A stretch of 64,000 nucleotides of DNA from Brachionus rotundiformis (taxonomy: Eukaryota; Rotifera; Eurotatoria; Ploima; Brachionidae). The first letter of the stretch is position 1. Every line of letters starts with the position of its first letter. The notes below the pieces were generated by a model. That model did no database searches, was not told the DNA's origin, and saw only the letters and a program-made list of their open reading frames with translations. The translations under genes were made by a program, and so were the position numbers. The stretch lies in the NCBI GenBank assembly GCA_016802295.1, contig JAESIW010000162.1, positions 607,739 to 671,738 on the forward strand, read 5' to 3'. Positions 44,575 to 56,885 of this stretch are shown here, in pieces.

Positions 44575-46363
44575 ATTTTTTAAAATAAAATTATTTTATT
44601 TTATCTTTTCAATTGTTGATATATTATTGTTCAAATATTTTATTCATATTTATTTACATATATTTTTTTGAATAAATCTTCGGGCATTATTTTTGGTCAC
44701 CTATTGCAGTTAGGTGTATTAAATAATGAAATTTGAAGACAAAATTTTAATATTCTGAAATAAATAATAATAAATTAATTAAAAAAATTATTATTTTTTG
44801 ATAAATATTACTGGCATAAGTACAAGTAAATCGACTTAATTGCTCAATAATAAGAACAGTAAAGCTGCACCATTACAGAGATTTACAAAAAGCTTTAAGT
44901 AATGCGGGATAAACCGCTTTGCCAAGATACCAATATATTCTGAGAACAGTTCAAAGTTAAAGTGACTTAGAAATGGTTAGTGGAAGAACGACAATGTAAC
45001 ATCACTAATTATTTTCTATCATCTTGAAAAAAATGATAACAATAAGCCACAACATGCCAATTAGGATTTAAGAATCTCATTATTATAGCTAAAATGAGTC
45101 ATTTCCATTTATCAATAACTCTTTCCGCAATAAAATTCTGTCTTTTACTTGTTTTGGAATGAACTTTTTCCCATCTATAATTATACCACAAATGTCAGTC
45201 CTGAACGAGTAGCTGCCAGTGAGCTGGCTCAGTTAGCTTGGATCCTGAATCAGCTTGGCATAAGTTTATGTTAATATTAGATTATTATATGGAATAAGTT
45301 TCTCAAGTCTCGTGGGAAGTTTTTCAGACATTTTACCAATTTGTTAGCTTTTATTCGGACTTTTTTTTTATTTTTTCTTTTTCACATAAAAAGTTCTTAG
45401 CTGAAGGCTTTGCTGGTCAGTACTTAATTTGACAATTAGCAATAAATATTTAAAAATTAAAATGATGAAACTTTATAAACATTATGTGAAGAATTTTTTA
45501 TTTTAAAACAAAAATTAGATACAGATGTTTAAATATACTTTCATTTTATTATCATTTTTTCATTATTAACTTGGTACATTTGAAAAAATTAATTTTTTAT
45601 CAGTCTCAAAAAATTCTTTATTTTTATTTTAAAAAAAGTCGAAAAAAAATGAAGACAAATTATTTTAAATATGACTAAAATTACAAATCACACCAATTTT
45701 TCTCAATGGGTTGGAAATGGCTTTAAAATCATGTTATTAGCAAAAATTAAGATAATTTTGTTAATTTTATTGTACAAAATATTCATCAAGTCTTGGGTTA
45801 AAAATTTCAGACCGGTATGATAATTAAATTAAATTAATTTTAATTTTTATCTTCACATAAAAATTTCTTAATTTGACTTTCAAATTTTGAGGGTTTGTTT
45901 TTCAATCAAACCTAATAACAATGTAAAATCTGACGGCATACTATAAGTTATCTTTTTAACATTGATCATAAAGATAAATATTTATACAGATAAGAAAATA
46001 TAGAGATAGTTTGGCCCAGCCTTCCAAGCTGGTCAAAAAAGAGCTGAAAGCGGAACGAAGCCATTTTTATCAAGCTAGATTATTTTTCAAAAATAATAAT
46101 CTTATGTTTTTATTTGTTCTAAATTTAATAATTAAAGACTACAATCCTGAGAAAATTAATTATATTAATAATAACAGGGCTTAAGTCATTTTTAAATGAT
46201 CTATTTAGATTGATATTTAAAAAAATAACTAATGAATACTGTAAATAATTTGAGGATTTTTTTAATTTCTAATTATTTCGTTGTGATGTACGACTAATTT
46301 TTTATCATTATGTTTAAAAATATTCTATTTTAATTTAAACAAAAAAATTGTCTAGATTTGAAT
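44575..46363. other. Intergenic, no gene seen
   Basis: About 1.8 kb. The stretch 44880-45300 is somewhat less AT-rich but has no sustained frame on either strand that I can relate to a family. The remainder is A/T runs. Confidence 0.5.
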
Positions 46364-47099
46364 ATGTCGTCTTGGCGAACAAAAAAAACCAGTGATATAG
46401 AAGAGTCAGATGATGAACTTTCGGAACTGAGCTTCCATTCTTTTTCCGAGTCGGAAGACCAAACTCCCGAACAGTCCGATGAAGAGGTATATTTGCCACT
46501 GATTATCTTTATATAGATAATTATTATCTATTGTAATCTTAAAAGTTGGTTTGTTACAAGTTACGCGGCACCAAAGCTAAAAATGTAGACTACAAAAAAA
46601 AATTACGGAAGAGATTAGATAAAAAAATAAATCCAATCAATAAAAAAGTATTTGTTTATTTATTTATTTTGAATTTAAAAAAAAATTAATTAAATTATTT
46701 GTTTTTTATTTTGTGCTGCAAGGGTTTGAAACTCGGAAATATTCCCAAGGTAATGAGCTCTATTGACATGTGTGACAGCCAGGATTTGGGAATAATATGC
46801 AAAATTTGCTCAATTACTTATCGCAAAGTAAGTTTATGAATTGGTTTAAAAAATTAAATTGAGTATTTAATCTTTATTTTAAGAGAAAAGAGGCTATTAA
46901 AAAATTAAAAGAATTTGACGGTTTTGTAGAAAAAAATTTAATGGATAAAAAGGATTTTCTGAGCAGTTTGCCAAAGAAGAAAGTGCTTGATATATGTGAA
47001 GTATTCGGTGTGGATAAATATGGAACTAGGCGAGACCAGGCAGAGCGCATAGTCGAGTTTCTGCAGGCCCCAGAGGACTACTTTTTACCCATTAATTAA
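46364..47099 (+). CDS. DEK: Short DEK-domain chromatin protein
   Basis: Four exons: 46364-46486, 46561-46647, 46723-46827 and 46884-47099, all in phase 0, giving 176 residues. An acidic Ser/Glu/Asp N-terminus is followed by a basic stretch and KKGLKLGNIPKVMSSIDM, which matches the G.KLGDIPRV..FI..... block of DEK. RKEAIKKLKEFDGF follows in place of the vertebrate KKNLRQFSGF. The end, KKKVLDICEVFGVDKYGTRR plus IVEFLQAPED, matches the SAP-like part (LKSICEVLDLERSG...RILNFLMHP). DEK binds DNA and histones and alters DNA topology. The protein is about half the length of vertebrate DEK and lacks the C-terminal DEK-C domain. The ATG lies eight bases after a possible acceptor (ttgtctag). Confidence 0.8.
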
Positions 47100-48776
47100 T
47101 TTTTTTATATCCAGAATAAATTTTTTTTCTAAAATCTTATCGTTAATTTGACCATATCTCATTAGGGATCTATTTTTATATTGCCGCTATCCTAGAGACC
47201 AATAAAATATTATTTATTTAGACAATAATATCTTTTTTCGACGATGGTTAATTAACTAATTTGGAAAATATAAATTTTTTTGTTCTAATTAGGACATGAT
47301 TGATTTTAGAAATTTTTTATACTATTTATTAAGTTCATCAATTTATTTTTTTCGATCTTTATACTAGCAAATTTAGTTTAGATATTTTATAGTTAATTTT
47401 TTTCCTAAATGACTTCTCAAAACTTAGTTCTAAAATTATATTTTTTCTTAACATTTGATACAAGAATAATTTGGTAAAATATTCTACCAATTTCATGGCA
47501 GTTTAATTGAGAAAAATGCAGATATTTGGTTCACTGACCTCCTCTGGCTTTTTGATTGTATTGCATCAAATCGTCTGTTTTCTTCTTTGGTACAAAGCCC
47601 CTAAACTTGTTAGGTCAAAGAAAGTTATCTAGTCATCTCTACTACCATGTCATTCGACCATGAAGCTTTGTTTTTTTTACCTTTAAACAAATGGTCCTTT
47701 TGATTATTTAAATTAATTGATTATTAATTTTCCAATTTTTTAAATATTAGATAATCATTAAGTAATTTAGTTTGGTGATCTAATTATATTTAAAAATTTT
47801 GGTCACCTTAATATCTTTAGCTAAGTTAATATGAAACCAAGGTCTTTAAAATTAGCTAAAATTGGTCACCTAATATGCTTAGAATTTTATTAATCCAGAG
47901 ATTTTCATATTCATTTACAAATTAGATAAGACAAATATAGTCAAATATGTTATTGTGTAAATAAATTAAATTATTAAATATTTTAGAAATAATTTTTCGA
48001 TCGGGTGATGTTAATATGGATAAAACGCTATACCACTAGAAGAGATTTTATTTTTTGTGTAGATAAGATAAATGTAAATTTGATGTTTAAAAAATAATAT
48101 TTAATTAAAGTGTTTACTTTGTTAAAAAATATGATCTTAATTTTTATTTAATTAGTATTACCATACTTAATGAGAAATGACATATATATATTTAATTACC
48201 AAAGTTAATTAATACCAAATTAAGGCATATTCGCATATGACACACCAATTTGAGGTGTTTTTTTCTTTGGTAAACTTAATAAATAAAACTTTATTTTTAT
48301 TCAAATTTGCCAAATGAGTCAGCATTGACTAAAATTAGATATTGTTTATCAAAAATTAGAATTGTTTAAAGCAAATTATCATCAATGCAAAAAAAAGTCT
48401 CGATCATAATTTAAAAATAAAATAATTTTAATTATTTTTCATAATTTAAGAATATTTAACATCATAGTTTATTAAAATGCATTTTATCAAGCAAACAAAG
48501 TACACTCTATTTACCTGTATTTGGTTACAGCTTATTTGCTTTAACAAGCCTACTAATCAAACTATCATCACACACACAATAATTAAAAATAAATCTACTT
48601 TTAAAATTATTATTCTATTTCTCTTTAAATTAATAATATTTTATTCTAATTAAGATTATATGCTAAAAAGAATAATAAACCAAAAAATTATTATTATTTT
48701 ATTTCTATATAGTTGAATTTTTGTGATCAAACTCAATCGGTATTTAACTAGGCAATTTACTTGCGGTCCAAAAACG
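47100..48776. other. Intergenic, no gene seen
   Basis: About 1.7 kb of AT-rich sequence between DEK and TMEM184. No frame or repeat stands out. The stretch near 48705-48720 ends in an acceptor-like tttctatatag that may belong to a TMEM184 5' UTR exon. Confidence 0.5.
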
Positions 48777-50964
48777 ATGAGTAGTACATCTAGTGTGGAC
48801 ACGAACGCATCCAGCGTCACTACACCAACAATTGAGGCTACATTGCCACATTTAAGACTGCTTAACCAGCTATTCCTGCAGTCTGTTTCGTGCCAAGTGA
48901 TTACGGGATTTTTCGCCTGGGCTGCCCTCATCATCACTGCTCACCACGTATACCTACACCTTATTTATGACCAATTTTACCAATGTAACCAATTTAAATA
49001 GATATTCCTTCACTTGACCAACTACAATGTGAAAAATGAACAAAAATGGATCATTAGGCTTCTGTTCATAGTGCCTATTTACTCATTTGACTCGTGGCTT
49101 AGTCTTCTATTCTTCAATAATGACTACTATTATGTTTACTTTAACGCAATAAGGGACTGCTTCGAAGGTGACCACAAAAATAAAAAATTAATTAGCTTTT
49201 TTTCTTATATGTTATTTAAAATAAAAGCATTTGTTATCTATTGCTTCTTGAGCTTGTGTTACGAGTACTTGGGAGGCGAGGGAAACATAATGGCTGAGAT
49301 ACGTGGCAAAAGCATTGAGTAAGAGAACCATTTTTCTTTCTGGTCTATTTGATTATTTATTTTTTCGATTATAGACATAGCTATATGTATTTTACATGTT
49401 GCTTGGCAGGACGTGGATACACAATTGGCTTTCTAAGATTTTGTAAACAAGTAAATAATGATAAATAGATAAATTTTTTTTTTATCTTTTGCTTATTCTA
49501 AATGTTTTGAGCTTAATTGGTTTTTTAGTTTATTAAAAAATGATTAGAGAAAATTTATATTCAATTTTATTTTGTGTAAAATTGGCATTTTTAAAGCCAT
49601 TTTGGACCATATTGACCAATTTAAAGACTTAAATGTATTTATAATTGCTAGGCCACTCTTCAATTCTGCATCATTAAACCACTAATGGCAATTTTGATCC
49701 TAATTTTGGAAGCATTTGGAAAATATCACGATGGTGACTTCAGGTAATAACAAAAAAATAAAAAGCCACAATTAAAAACTAATTAATTGTAATAAATATT
49801 ATTTTTTATTATTTTAGTCCAAATGGAGGCTATCTCTATATAATGCTTATAAACAATGTTTCCATTACATTGGCACTATATGGTCTCTTTCTGTTCTACT
49901 TCGCCACCAAAAGCATACTTAAGCCATACAATCCAGTCATCAAGTTCTTGACCATTAAATCGGTAATTTTCTTGACCTTCTGGCAGGGAGTCTTGTTGGC
50001 TTTGCTTGAAAAAATAGGCGTAATTGAAGCATATCAGGGACCGCATGTTCTCAGCGCTGGTACAGTGGCGGCTGGATGGCAAAATTTTATAATTTGCATT
50101 GAAATGTTCTTTGCCTCTATTGCTCTACGCTTGGCTTTTCCGCACACAGTTTATCTGAACCCGAGCAGACCGAGCACCCAGAGAGTGGTCACCATGCAGA
50201 GCATTTCAAACAATTTGAAAGAAACCATGAATCCAAAAGACATAATGCACGACGCCATACACAACTTTCATCCCAATTACCAACAGTACACCCAATACAA
50301 CCCGCAGGTAAGCGTTTCCTCCAAGCTCTTAATTGACTTGTATCATATTTAAATTGAACAGAATTATGAGCCTATTGATTCGAGTAAACCTCAACCAAAG
50401 GTTTGAATTGTATTAAAAATTATTAAAAATTAAATGTTGTCTGTGCCAGGGCTTGACCATTTTAGGCTCATTTTAAAAGCTTATTTATTCATAGTACTTA
50501 ATTTTATTTATGTTTAGGTTTTGTCCATAGAAAATATGGTAACTTAAATTTATTTATTTTTTAATAACTAACCATTGCTGTTTATACTCTAACTGTGTCA
50601 CTCGGGGCCTAGTTTATGTTTAGATAAGTCTAGTTACACAACCTTTTACTAATTTAACCATATGGTCTTACATGATTCAGCTTTTAATGTTAACTTTTAG
50701 ACTTGGTATTATCTGAGTTAATTTGTTTGTGTTTAGAATATTGATGAGAGAAAAGAGGCAATGAACCAGAGCCAGATGACACCTCAGGACGGCTTCTCGA
50801 CCAATTCAGTTTCCACAAGCTCTGCCAATCAGTCTTACTTGGGCCAAACTCAGCCACAAATTGACAATCTGTCGCCCATTTCGAGCCAAATTGGCAAATT
50901 GCTTAAAAAAAATAAAAAAGATAATGAAAAAAAGTTCCTCTTGAACGATGAAGACTTCAATTGA
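48777..50964 (+). CDS. TMEM184: TMEM184 family seven-pass membrane protein
   Basis: Nine exons: 48777-48947, 49002-49167, 49228-49318, 49375-49450, 49652-49743, 49818-50307, 50362-50400, 50518-50538 and 50737-50964, giving about 457 residues. Strongly diagnostic blocks: GFFAWAALIITAHHIFLHLT, IVPIYSFDSWLSLLFFNNDY, FLSLCYEYLGGEGNIMAEIR, GFLRFCKQATLQFCIIKPLM, KSVIFLTFWQGVLLALLEK and SLKETMNP-like SNNLKETMNPKDIMHDAIHN. The family is related to organic solute transporter alpha; human TMEM184A-C act in membrane trafficking and growth control, but a transport substrate is not established. Exon 8 is a 21-nt micro-exon (VLSIENM) in a Gln/Ser-rich tail and could be optional. The tail ends FLLNDEDFN, similar to the vertebrate LLLSSDDEF end. 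Confidence 0.95.
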
Positions 50965-52063
50965 GAATACATTTAGCAATAGTCTAACAGTAAACTCGTT
51001 AATTGTGTGTTCTATGGTGAAATTTATTTGTAATGTTAATTATTTATTTGTAATAATTATTTTTTTATCCGTAAATTTTAAGACTTTAGGGCTAAGAATT
51101 TTCCATGCCGCAAAAAATAATTAGTCTTTTTGACATAGATTTCCCAAATTTTGAAGTGTCAAAGGACTTCTTTTTTTTTTAATTAAAAACTAATTTAGAA
51201 AGATTTATTCTATTTTTAAATGTTTTGATATATATAGAAATTTAATAAACTATTCTGCATTCAATTTTGTTTTAACATTTTTTTTTCAATTAAATTTAAT
51301 TAAATATTTTCTCTTAATCAATTACAAAAAAGTTTATTGACCTTTTCTTAAAATTTAATCTTAAATTAAATAAACTTTATAAAAATATACGGTGGACCAT
51401 GGTACCGGAACCAATTTTTAAGAAAAAACAAAAACATTCTATTTTTTTAATTCGTTAATAAATTCATCATTGCCACAAAATTAAACCATGCACCAAAATT
51501 AATAATTGACATTAAATTAAAAAATGTTGAATAATTTTATTTGGGAAAATAGCTAAAATAAGCTAATAAATATAGATAAATTTTATATACCACTGATGCA
51601 AGTATATGCTTTTCCAATATCATTTACCAAACTTAAAAGGCTGAATTATAAACAAGCAGATACTTGATTGGACCTTTTAGTCTCAGGTCAATTATTTGGT
51701 TGAGATAAATTTTGAAATTGCTGGTTTTAATTTTTGTTTAACTTTTTCTTAAGCTAATCTTTAGCTTTGGTAATTTTTACTTTATGAATGGCTCAATTAT
51801 AATTTTTTTAAATCAAAGACTTTGGAAACTATTTTAAATTTTCCAAAAGTTCTCAAAAAAACAATTTTTTGTTTCAATAATTAAAACATTCAAATTAAAA
51901 ATTAATTAGTCTTTTAAAAAATAGGGAAGTTATCTCAGAGTAAAAAAAAACTACTCTAATAAAGCTCTATTTTATTTGTCTGATTAGTATATGTAACCAA
52001 GTAATAAATTATTATTTTCATAATTTAATATATTTTCCCATTCATAAATTTGACCAGCATACA
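50965..52063. other. Intergenic, no gene seen
   Basis: About 1.1 kb of AT-rich sequence. It ends in tttgaccag, an acceptor-like site six bases before the next ATG. Confidence 0.5.
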
Positions 52064-53284
52064 ATGTCCCAACGAAAGCATTTAAATGAAAAAGAACTTG
52101 AGCCCAAAAGGACATACTTGATTGATGATGAGGAAACTATTGACCACCCTTTATGCCTGTGCGAATACTATAACAAAAATAATCAGCGTTCTCACATTTT
52201 GATGTGCTGCTGCAACTGTGACGCTCTGGACACCTTGTGCACATCATGTCTGTGCTGTTGCTGTGAGGACAGTGACCAAGATGAGACAAAACCAATATTT
52301 AATCAAAATTTTAGGGAAGTTTTTGATGATATTGTGGACAGACTGCGTGTACCATTTCCAGGTGGTGCAAGAAAAATCAATCTGGATTATTTTTTTACTC
52401 TTCTGGCTCTAATTATATTCATTAAAATTGGAACAATTGGATTTATGTTTTCAATTTTATCTATTTTTGTTTTACCATTGCTTATTTATCCAGTATTTTT
52501 TATGACCAGAGTAGCCAAGCGTTCCAAATCAGTCAAAATTGGATTTTTCTTATTCTTAAATATTCTATTGGTAAACATTTATCTGGTTAACTTCAAATTG
52601 GAATATATGAATGGCTTTAAGAGCGCTGAATATTATTGCTTAAATTTTTTACTTCTTACTTCTTTGGTTTATCTTTTTGTGATGAAAAATTCCAACCCAG
52701 GATTCATGAAAATTCAATCATCAAATCAACTATTGACCAATGATTATTGCAAAAAGTGTCAGATATTAAAAGACTTAAGATCGGACAATTTCGGTCACTG
52801 TCCCCAGTGTACCAGATGTGTATACAAACGAGACCATCATTGCTTCTGGATAGACAATTGTGTCGGATTTTTAAACCATAAAAAATTTTTATTCTTTTTA
52901 TTTTATTTATTGATCACTTTGTTATATTCTTTTAAAGTTTGTTTATATGTTTTGTACCAAGTTGAGTGTAAATTTCCATTCAATTGTCTGAAGGAAGAAT
53001 TTTATAAAAATTTTAGTATTTCTTATATTAGTCTAATGGGTGTACAATTGGTACCAATGATTTTTTATATGCTTTTGCTGACAATTCAGCAACTAATGTT
53101 TATCAGTGTTGGCATGACCCAGTATCAGCTATTCAGACAATCGCAAAAAAATCTAAGATTTTCTCTAATTTTGTATCTAGCCGATAATTTAAAGCTAAGC
53201 GATGGTTTTATTAATTTAAAAAATTTTTTTATTAGGCCCAGAAGTCAGCTTGAAATTGACAAAAATGTACCAATTCATTTCTAA
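52064..53284 (+). CDS. ZDHHC23: DHHC palmitoyltransferase, ZDHHC23-like
   Basis: A single uninterrupted frame of 406 residues. The N-terminal cytosolic part has PLCLCEYYNKNNQRSHILMC and a cluster of cysteines (CLCCCCED), then DRLRVPFPGGARKINLD. These match the PLCCCEYIDRNGERNHL and DRLRIPWLRGAKKVN features I recall in ZDHHC23. About four hydrophobic helices lie between residues 108 and 206, the Cys-rich DHHC domain spans about 229-280 with the catalytic DHHC at 257-260 (RDHHCFWIDNCVGF), and two more helices follow. DHHC enzymes transfer palmitate to cysteines of membrane proteins; ZDHHC23 is known for KCNMA1 and nNOS-linked partners. The lack of introns is unusual among the neighbouring genes, though RCCD1 shares it. 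Confidence 0.92.
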   Translation: MSQRKHLNEKELEPKRTYLIDDEETIDHPLCLCEYYNKNNQRSHILMCCCNCDALDTLCTSCLCCCCEDSDQDETKPIFNQNFREVFDDIVDRLRVPFPGGARKINLDYFFTLLALIIFIKIGTIGFMFSILSIFVLPLLIYPVFFMTRVAKRSKSVKIGFFLFLNILLVNIYLVNFKLEYMNGFKSAEYYCLNFLLLTSLVYLFVMKNSNPGFMKIQSSNQLLTNDYCKKCQILKDLRSDNFGHCPQCTRCVYKRDHHCFWIDNCVGFLNHKKFLFFLFYLLITLLYSFKVCLYVLYQVECKFPFNCLKEEFYKNFSISYISLMGVQLVPMIFYMLLLTIQQLMFISVGMTQYQLFRQSQKNLRFSLILYLADNLKLSDGFINLKNFFIRPRSQLEIDKNVPIHF

Positions 53285-53489
53285 CTGTTTAGTTTGACGA
53301 TAATTGTAAAAAAATTTTATAACTAGATAATTAATAATTGATAAAAACCTTTTTTTTTAAATGTATTCTACAAGGTTCATTTAAATATTGTTTTAACACC
53401 TCTAAATATGACAAATTAATGCAAGTTTTAATAATTACTTATTTTTTTTATTCAAAAATTGTATTAATTAGAAAAAATAAATAAAAATT
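53285..53489. other. Short convergent intergenic region
   Basis: The ZDHHC23 and DRC2 genes end towards each other here, about 205 bp apart. AT-rich with aataaa-type hexamers on both strands and nothing else. Confidence 0.6.
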
Positions 53490-55725
53490 TTAATAAATTG
53501 TATTTTTTAAATGATCTTTGGCTTCAATTATAATCTTTTGTCCCCTTTCCACATATCCATTTTCAGGTAAATTCATCCTTAATGATAAAATGATATAAAT
53601 AAGATAGTTAGCCAAAATCTAAGACCAAAAATTACCTGGCGTTGGTTCGATTATTGATAATAAACAGCGGATTAGCGTTTGACAACACTTCATCATTAAC
53701 GCTAATTCCGTCCAAATACTGTTTCAGCAAAAGCCTCAATTGACTATTCTCAGTCGATAGCATATGTTTTTCTTTGTCCAAGCTAACTTTGTCCAGTAAA
53801 ACTTTATTATATCTCTTCCAAAAATTTTCCAAACACAGATAGTCCTTCATTACATCGGCTAGTTCACTTCCGGGCTTTTCATACAAGGCCTGTTGAATTT
53901 CCTCTTCTTCTGACTGACTCAATGACGAAGCATAGAATGGCAATATTTTCTCCTCTTCGGTTTCCAGCTTACGGCACATTTCGGCCAAGCGTATTATCTG
54001 TTTCACTTTTTCTTCTTTTTTCTTCAAACATTCAGTACTGGCATTGCTCTGGACAGTCAGTTTGGTAAGTTTTTTTTTCATCATATCCTGCATTTGCTTC
54101 ATTTGGTGCTTCAACTCATGGAAATGTTTGTTCATCATATCTCTGTCTTCTTTTGTAGCATTATTGGCCTCTTGTGCTTCAGACGCATTTTGGCTTATTT
54201 TGGTTTTCAGTGTATTTATGGTTTCCTTAGATCAAAATAAAGTATTCCATTTAATTGTTTTTTTAATGAAATAAATTAATAAATTAATTAATCAGTTTTT
54301 GTTTTATTTTTTATTTTTGGAAGAATAATACATTTACCAAATAAAAGTATTATAATATGCCAAAGTTTATAGCGAAAGACTTAGACACCCATGTCAAAGC
54401 GCTTTCCAAAGAGAATTTTAATAATAAGCTAATAAAACAATTGACTGAACAATTAAAATAACAAAGAACCAACTTGGGTTTACCAATTCAATCAAGATTT
54501 CGATATTAAAATAAAGAAAATGACCAGAGTTCACGAGCTTACCGTGCCAGACAAAAAAACTTAACAATGGATGAGCTCGTATCAAGTAAGTCTCCAATCA
54601 ACAATTGTTTCTTAAGCTCTGAATTTTTTTATCCAAAGCACTAAAGATTTGGAAAAACGTTCTTGGAAAAAAATTTTTGCATCTTAAGAGATGGAACCAA
54701 AATACACTCTTAAATGACTCAATGACGAAAAATATTTTACCATTTTTATCCAGAAAGTGCCAAAATATCAAAAGAAATTTTTTATTACTTAACTTATTTA
54801 ATAATAATTTTAAATCAATTAAAATAATTAGTTCAGGTAATTAATTAGATTTTTAAAAATAAGGCCTACAGTTAAATTTTGAATTTTCCTCGTTTGAGAA
54901 TCGATTTCCATAGCGGATACTTCGTCTTTTTTTTTCAATGCATCGAAATTTTTTTGCTTTTCCTCATTAAACTCTAGGTAATCTTTCATGGCTTTTTCGT
55001 GTTCTTTATGCATGCTGGCAATCTTTGTCTCCAAGGCACTTTTAAGTTGCTGCTTTTCCTCCAAAGCCTGGCAAAAAAATACTCTCAAAAAGCTCATTAA
55101 TCCAAAAAAATTAAATCACTTTGTTGGCTAATTCGTCCCTCATAGACAAAAAATCAATGTTGGCCTCTGTCTCTTGGTCAAGAAAAGTCTTCTCCATTCC
55201 GTATATAATTGTCATCAACTCGTCCATTTCATGTGCATGTCTTTCATGTATAAAACCACGTTCCTTATCGAACTCAATTTTGATCACTTCGAGCAACTCT
55301 TGGAACTTTTTTTTGGCCGTGTTCAACTCCTCCGAGTGTATGTCAATCAAATTGTCAATATTTTGGAAATTGCTTCTCATGGCCATGTAATACTGTTCTT
55401 CCGCTTCGAGCAAGTCTTTTACCAAAGCTTTGATAACACTGTCTTTTCGGTCTATAATTCTTTCAAAAGTCTGGCTCATAATCTCAATATCTCTAAGCAA
55501 ATCTCTGGCTTTGGCATCGCGCATTATCGATCTCCATTGGTAATTTATCTTGTTCAAATTATTCTTGGTAAATTTTTCCTCTTTGATCAGCTTTTCTCTC
55601 AACACTTCGTTCATAAGCTCCTCTTTTTTTTTCTTAGCCTCAGCTTCCATCAGCATCTTCTGCTCCATGTACAAGACCCGCTCTTCGTCGGTCATCTTGG
55701 CCAATTTTTTAGCAGAGCTCGGCAT
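53490..55725 (-). CDS. DRC2: Dynein regulatory complex subunit 2 (CCDC65)
   Basis: Four minus-strand exons: 55725-55120, 55067-54870, 54225-53636 and 53577-53490, giving 493 residues, close to human CCDC65. Diagnostic stretches: LNKINYQWRSIMRDAKAR, DIEIMSQTFERIIDRKDSVI, EEQYYMAMRSNFQNIDNL, LAEMCRKLETEEEKILPFYA, NFWKRYNKVLLDK and LKQYLDGISVNDEVLS. The protein is almost entirely coiled coil. DRC2 pairs with DRC1 as the base of the nexin link between outer doublets, which motile cilia need, so the organism has motile 9+2 cilia. The third intron is short but the second (54226-54869) is 644 bp and holds a few small open frames. RCCD1 lies 125 bp upstream on the same strand. Confidence 0.95.
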
Positions 55726-55850
55726 TTTTACACTCTTTTCTTTAAATGTATTAAAAACAAAAATATTACTTTTTTTTTAATTTTTATTTTTTAAAAATAA
55801 GGTAAGTTTGCCATGGTAACCAAAATGAGATTATAATAAATTACAAAAAA

Positions 55851-56885
55851 TTAATTTTTAAGTCGTAATAAGGTTGACCATGGACCACATTTGGCCTGAA
55901 TGACTCGATGGTTAAATTCTGTAAGTTTAATGGGGCAATCGATGTCAACCTCTTCCTCTTCATTATCAAACATCAATTGGCTGTACTTGTTCCAACCAAA
56001 AGAGTATACATTGTTGTCTGTGTCGACTAAGATGGTGTGCTTTGCTCCGAGAGATACTTGGTCTATTTTAACTGATTGGTCAGAAATTTCCTCCTTGAGA
56101 TTGATCAATGTTGGTTCAGGAATAAAGGCTGATTCAGAATCGGTACATCCCACCTGTGAATTGCTGTTCCAACCCCACAAAAAGCATTGGCCATGCTCAT
56201 TTACGAGTGCTGAATGCCATCCCGGACTTCCAGTGCATATTTTTTTTGCCACAGCCGCTTTTATGAACTTGAACTCATTCTGAATTTTGTTACAGCCCAG
56301 CTGGCCCTTGGTACCTATGCCGAATGAATACACATGGCCAGACTCGGTCAAGACCATTATATGCTCTTTGCCAGCTGTAAATTGGACACATTTTTCGGGT
56401 ATTAGGCTTTTATTCAAATCAATGTTGGACAAAGAGTCTTCATTTAGGTTTGTTTCCATTTCAGAGACTTTTTTCTCCAGCTCTTGCTTAGTTCTTAGCT
56501 CGAATAAACACTGGACTCCGTGAGTCTGGTTCTGGAATACATATGTATTTATGTCAGTAGACAAAATTACCAAATCGGTTTCTTCATGAATATTAAGTAA
56601 AATATTGCCAACCATTGTGTTGTATGAGAATTGTAAGATTCGAAGTGAATTATCTTTGTTAATTAGGCACCAAAAATAGTTTGTATTTGAGCAAACACTA
56701 ATTACTTTGTGTTCAATTAATTTTTTGAATTTTTTTTCTGACCAGTCATAGTAAAATGCTTGGCAATCGGCTACTAAAAAGATACTTTCAATGGTCAAGA
56801 AAACCGAGTCTAAATCAGAGTCTATATCGAGCTGGACACGCTCGGTTTTCATTTCTATTACATTTAGTCCTTGAAATAAAATCAT
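55851..56885 (-). CDS. RCCD1: RCC1-repeat protein, RCCD1-like
   Basis: A single frame of 344 residues. The C-terminal half has RCC1-type propeller blades: VYSFGIGTKGQLG, then CTGSPGWHSALVNEHGQCFL, WGWNSNSQVG, LGAKHTILVDTDNNVYSFGW and NKYSQL. It ends in AKCGPWSTLLRLKN, matching the TCGPWNTYVY end I recall in RCCD1 and not seen in RCC1 itself. The N-terminal half is poorly conserved, as in vertebrate RCCD1. Human RCCD1 is a partner of the KDM8/JMJD5 oxygenase and affects chromatin and mitotic spindle behaviour. The ATG follows ttattag by three bases, again an acceptor-like site. No introns. Confidence 0.8.
   Translation of the reverse strand: MILFQGLNVIEMKTERVQLDIDSDLDSVFLTIESIFLVADCQAFYYDWSEKKFKKLIEHKVISVCSNTNYFWCLINKDNSLRILQFSYNTMVGNILLNIHEETDLVILSTDINTYVFQNQTHGVQCLFELRTKQELEKKVSEMETNLNEDSLSNIDLNKSLIPEKCVQFTAGKEHIMVLTESGHVYSFGIGTKGQLGCNKIQNEFKFIKAAVAKKICTGSPGWHSALVNEHGQCFLWGWNSNSQVGCTDSESAFIPEPTLINLKEEISDQSVKIDQVSLGAKHTILVDTDNNVYSFGWNKYSQLMFDNEEEEVDIDCPIKLTEFNHRVIQAKCGPWSTLLRLKN

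Noticed and set aside
55174..55794. 206-codon plus-strand open frame opposite DRC2
   Set aside because: The minus-strand protein is an unmistakable DRC2; the plus frame is rich in Phe/Leu as expected from reading a Lys/Glu coiled coil backwards.
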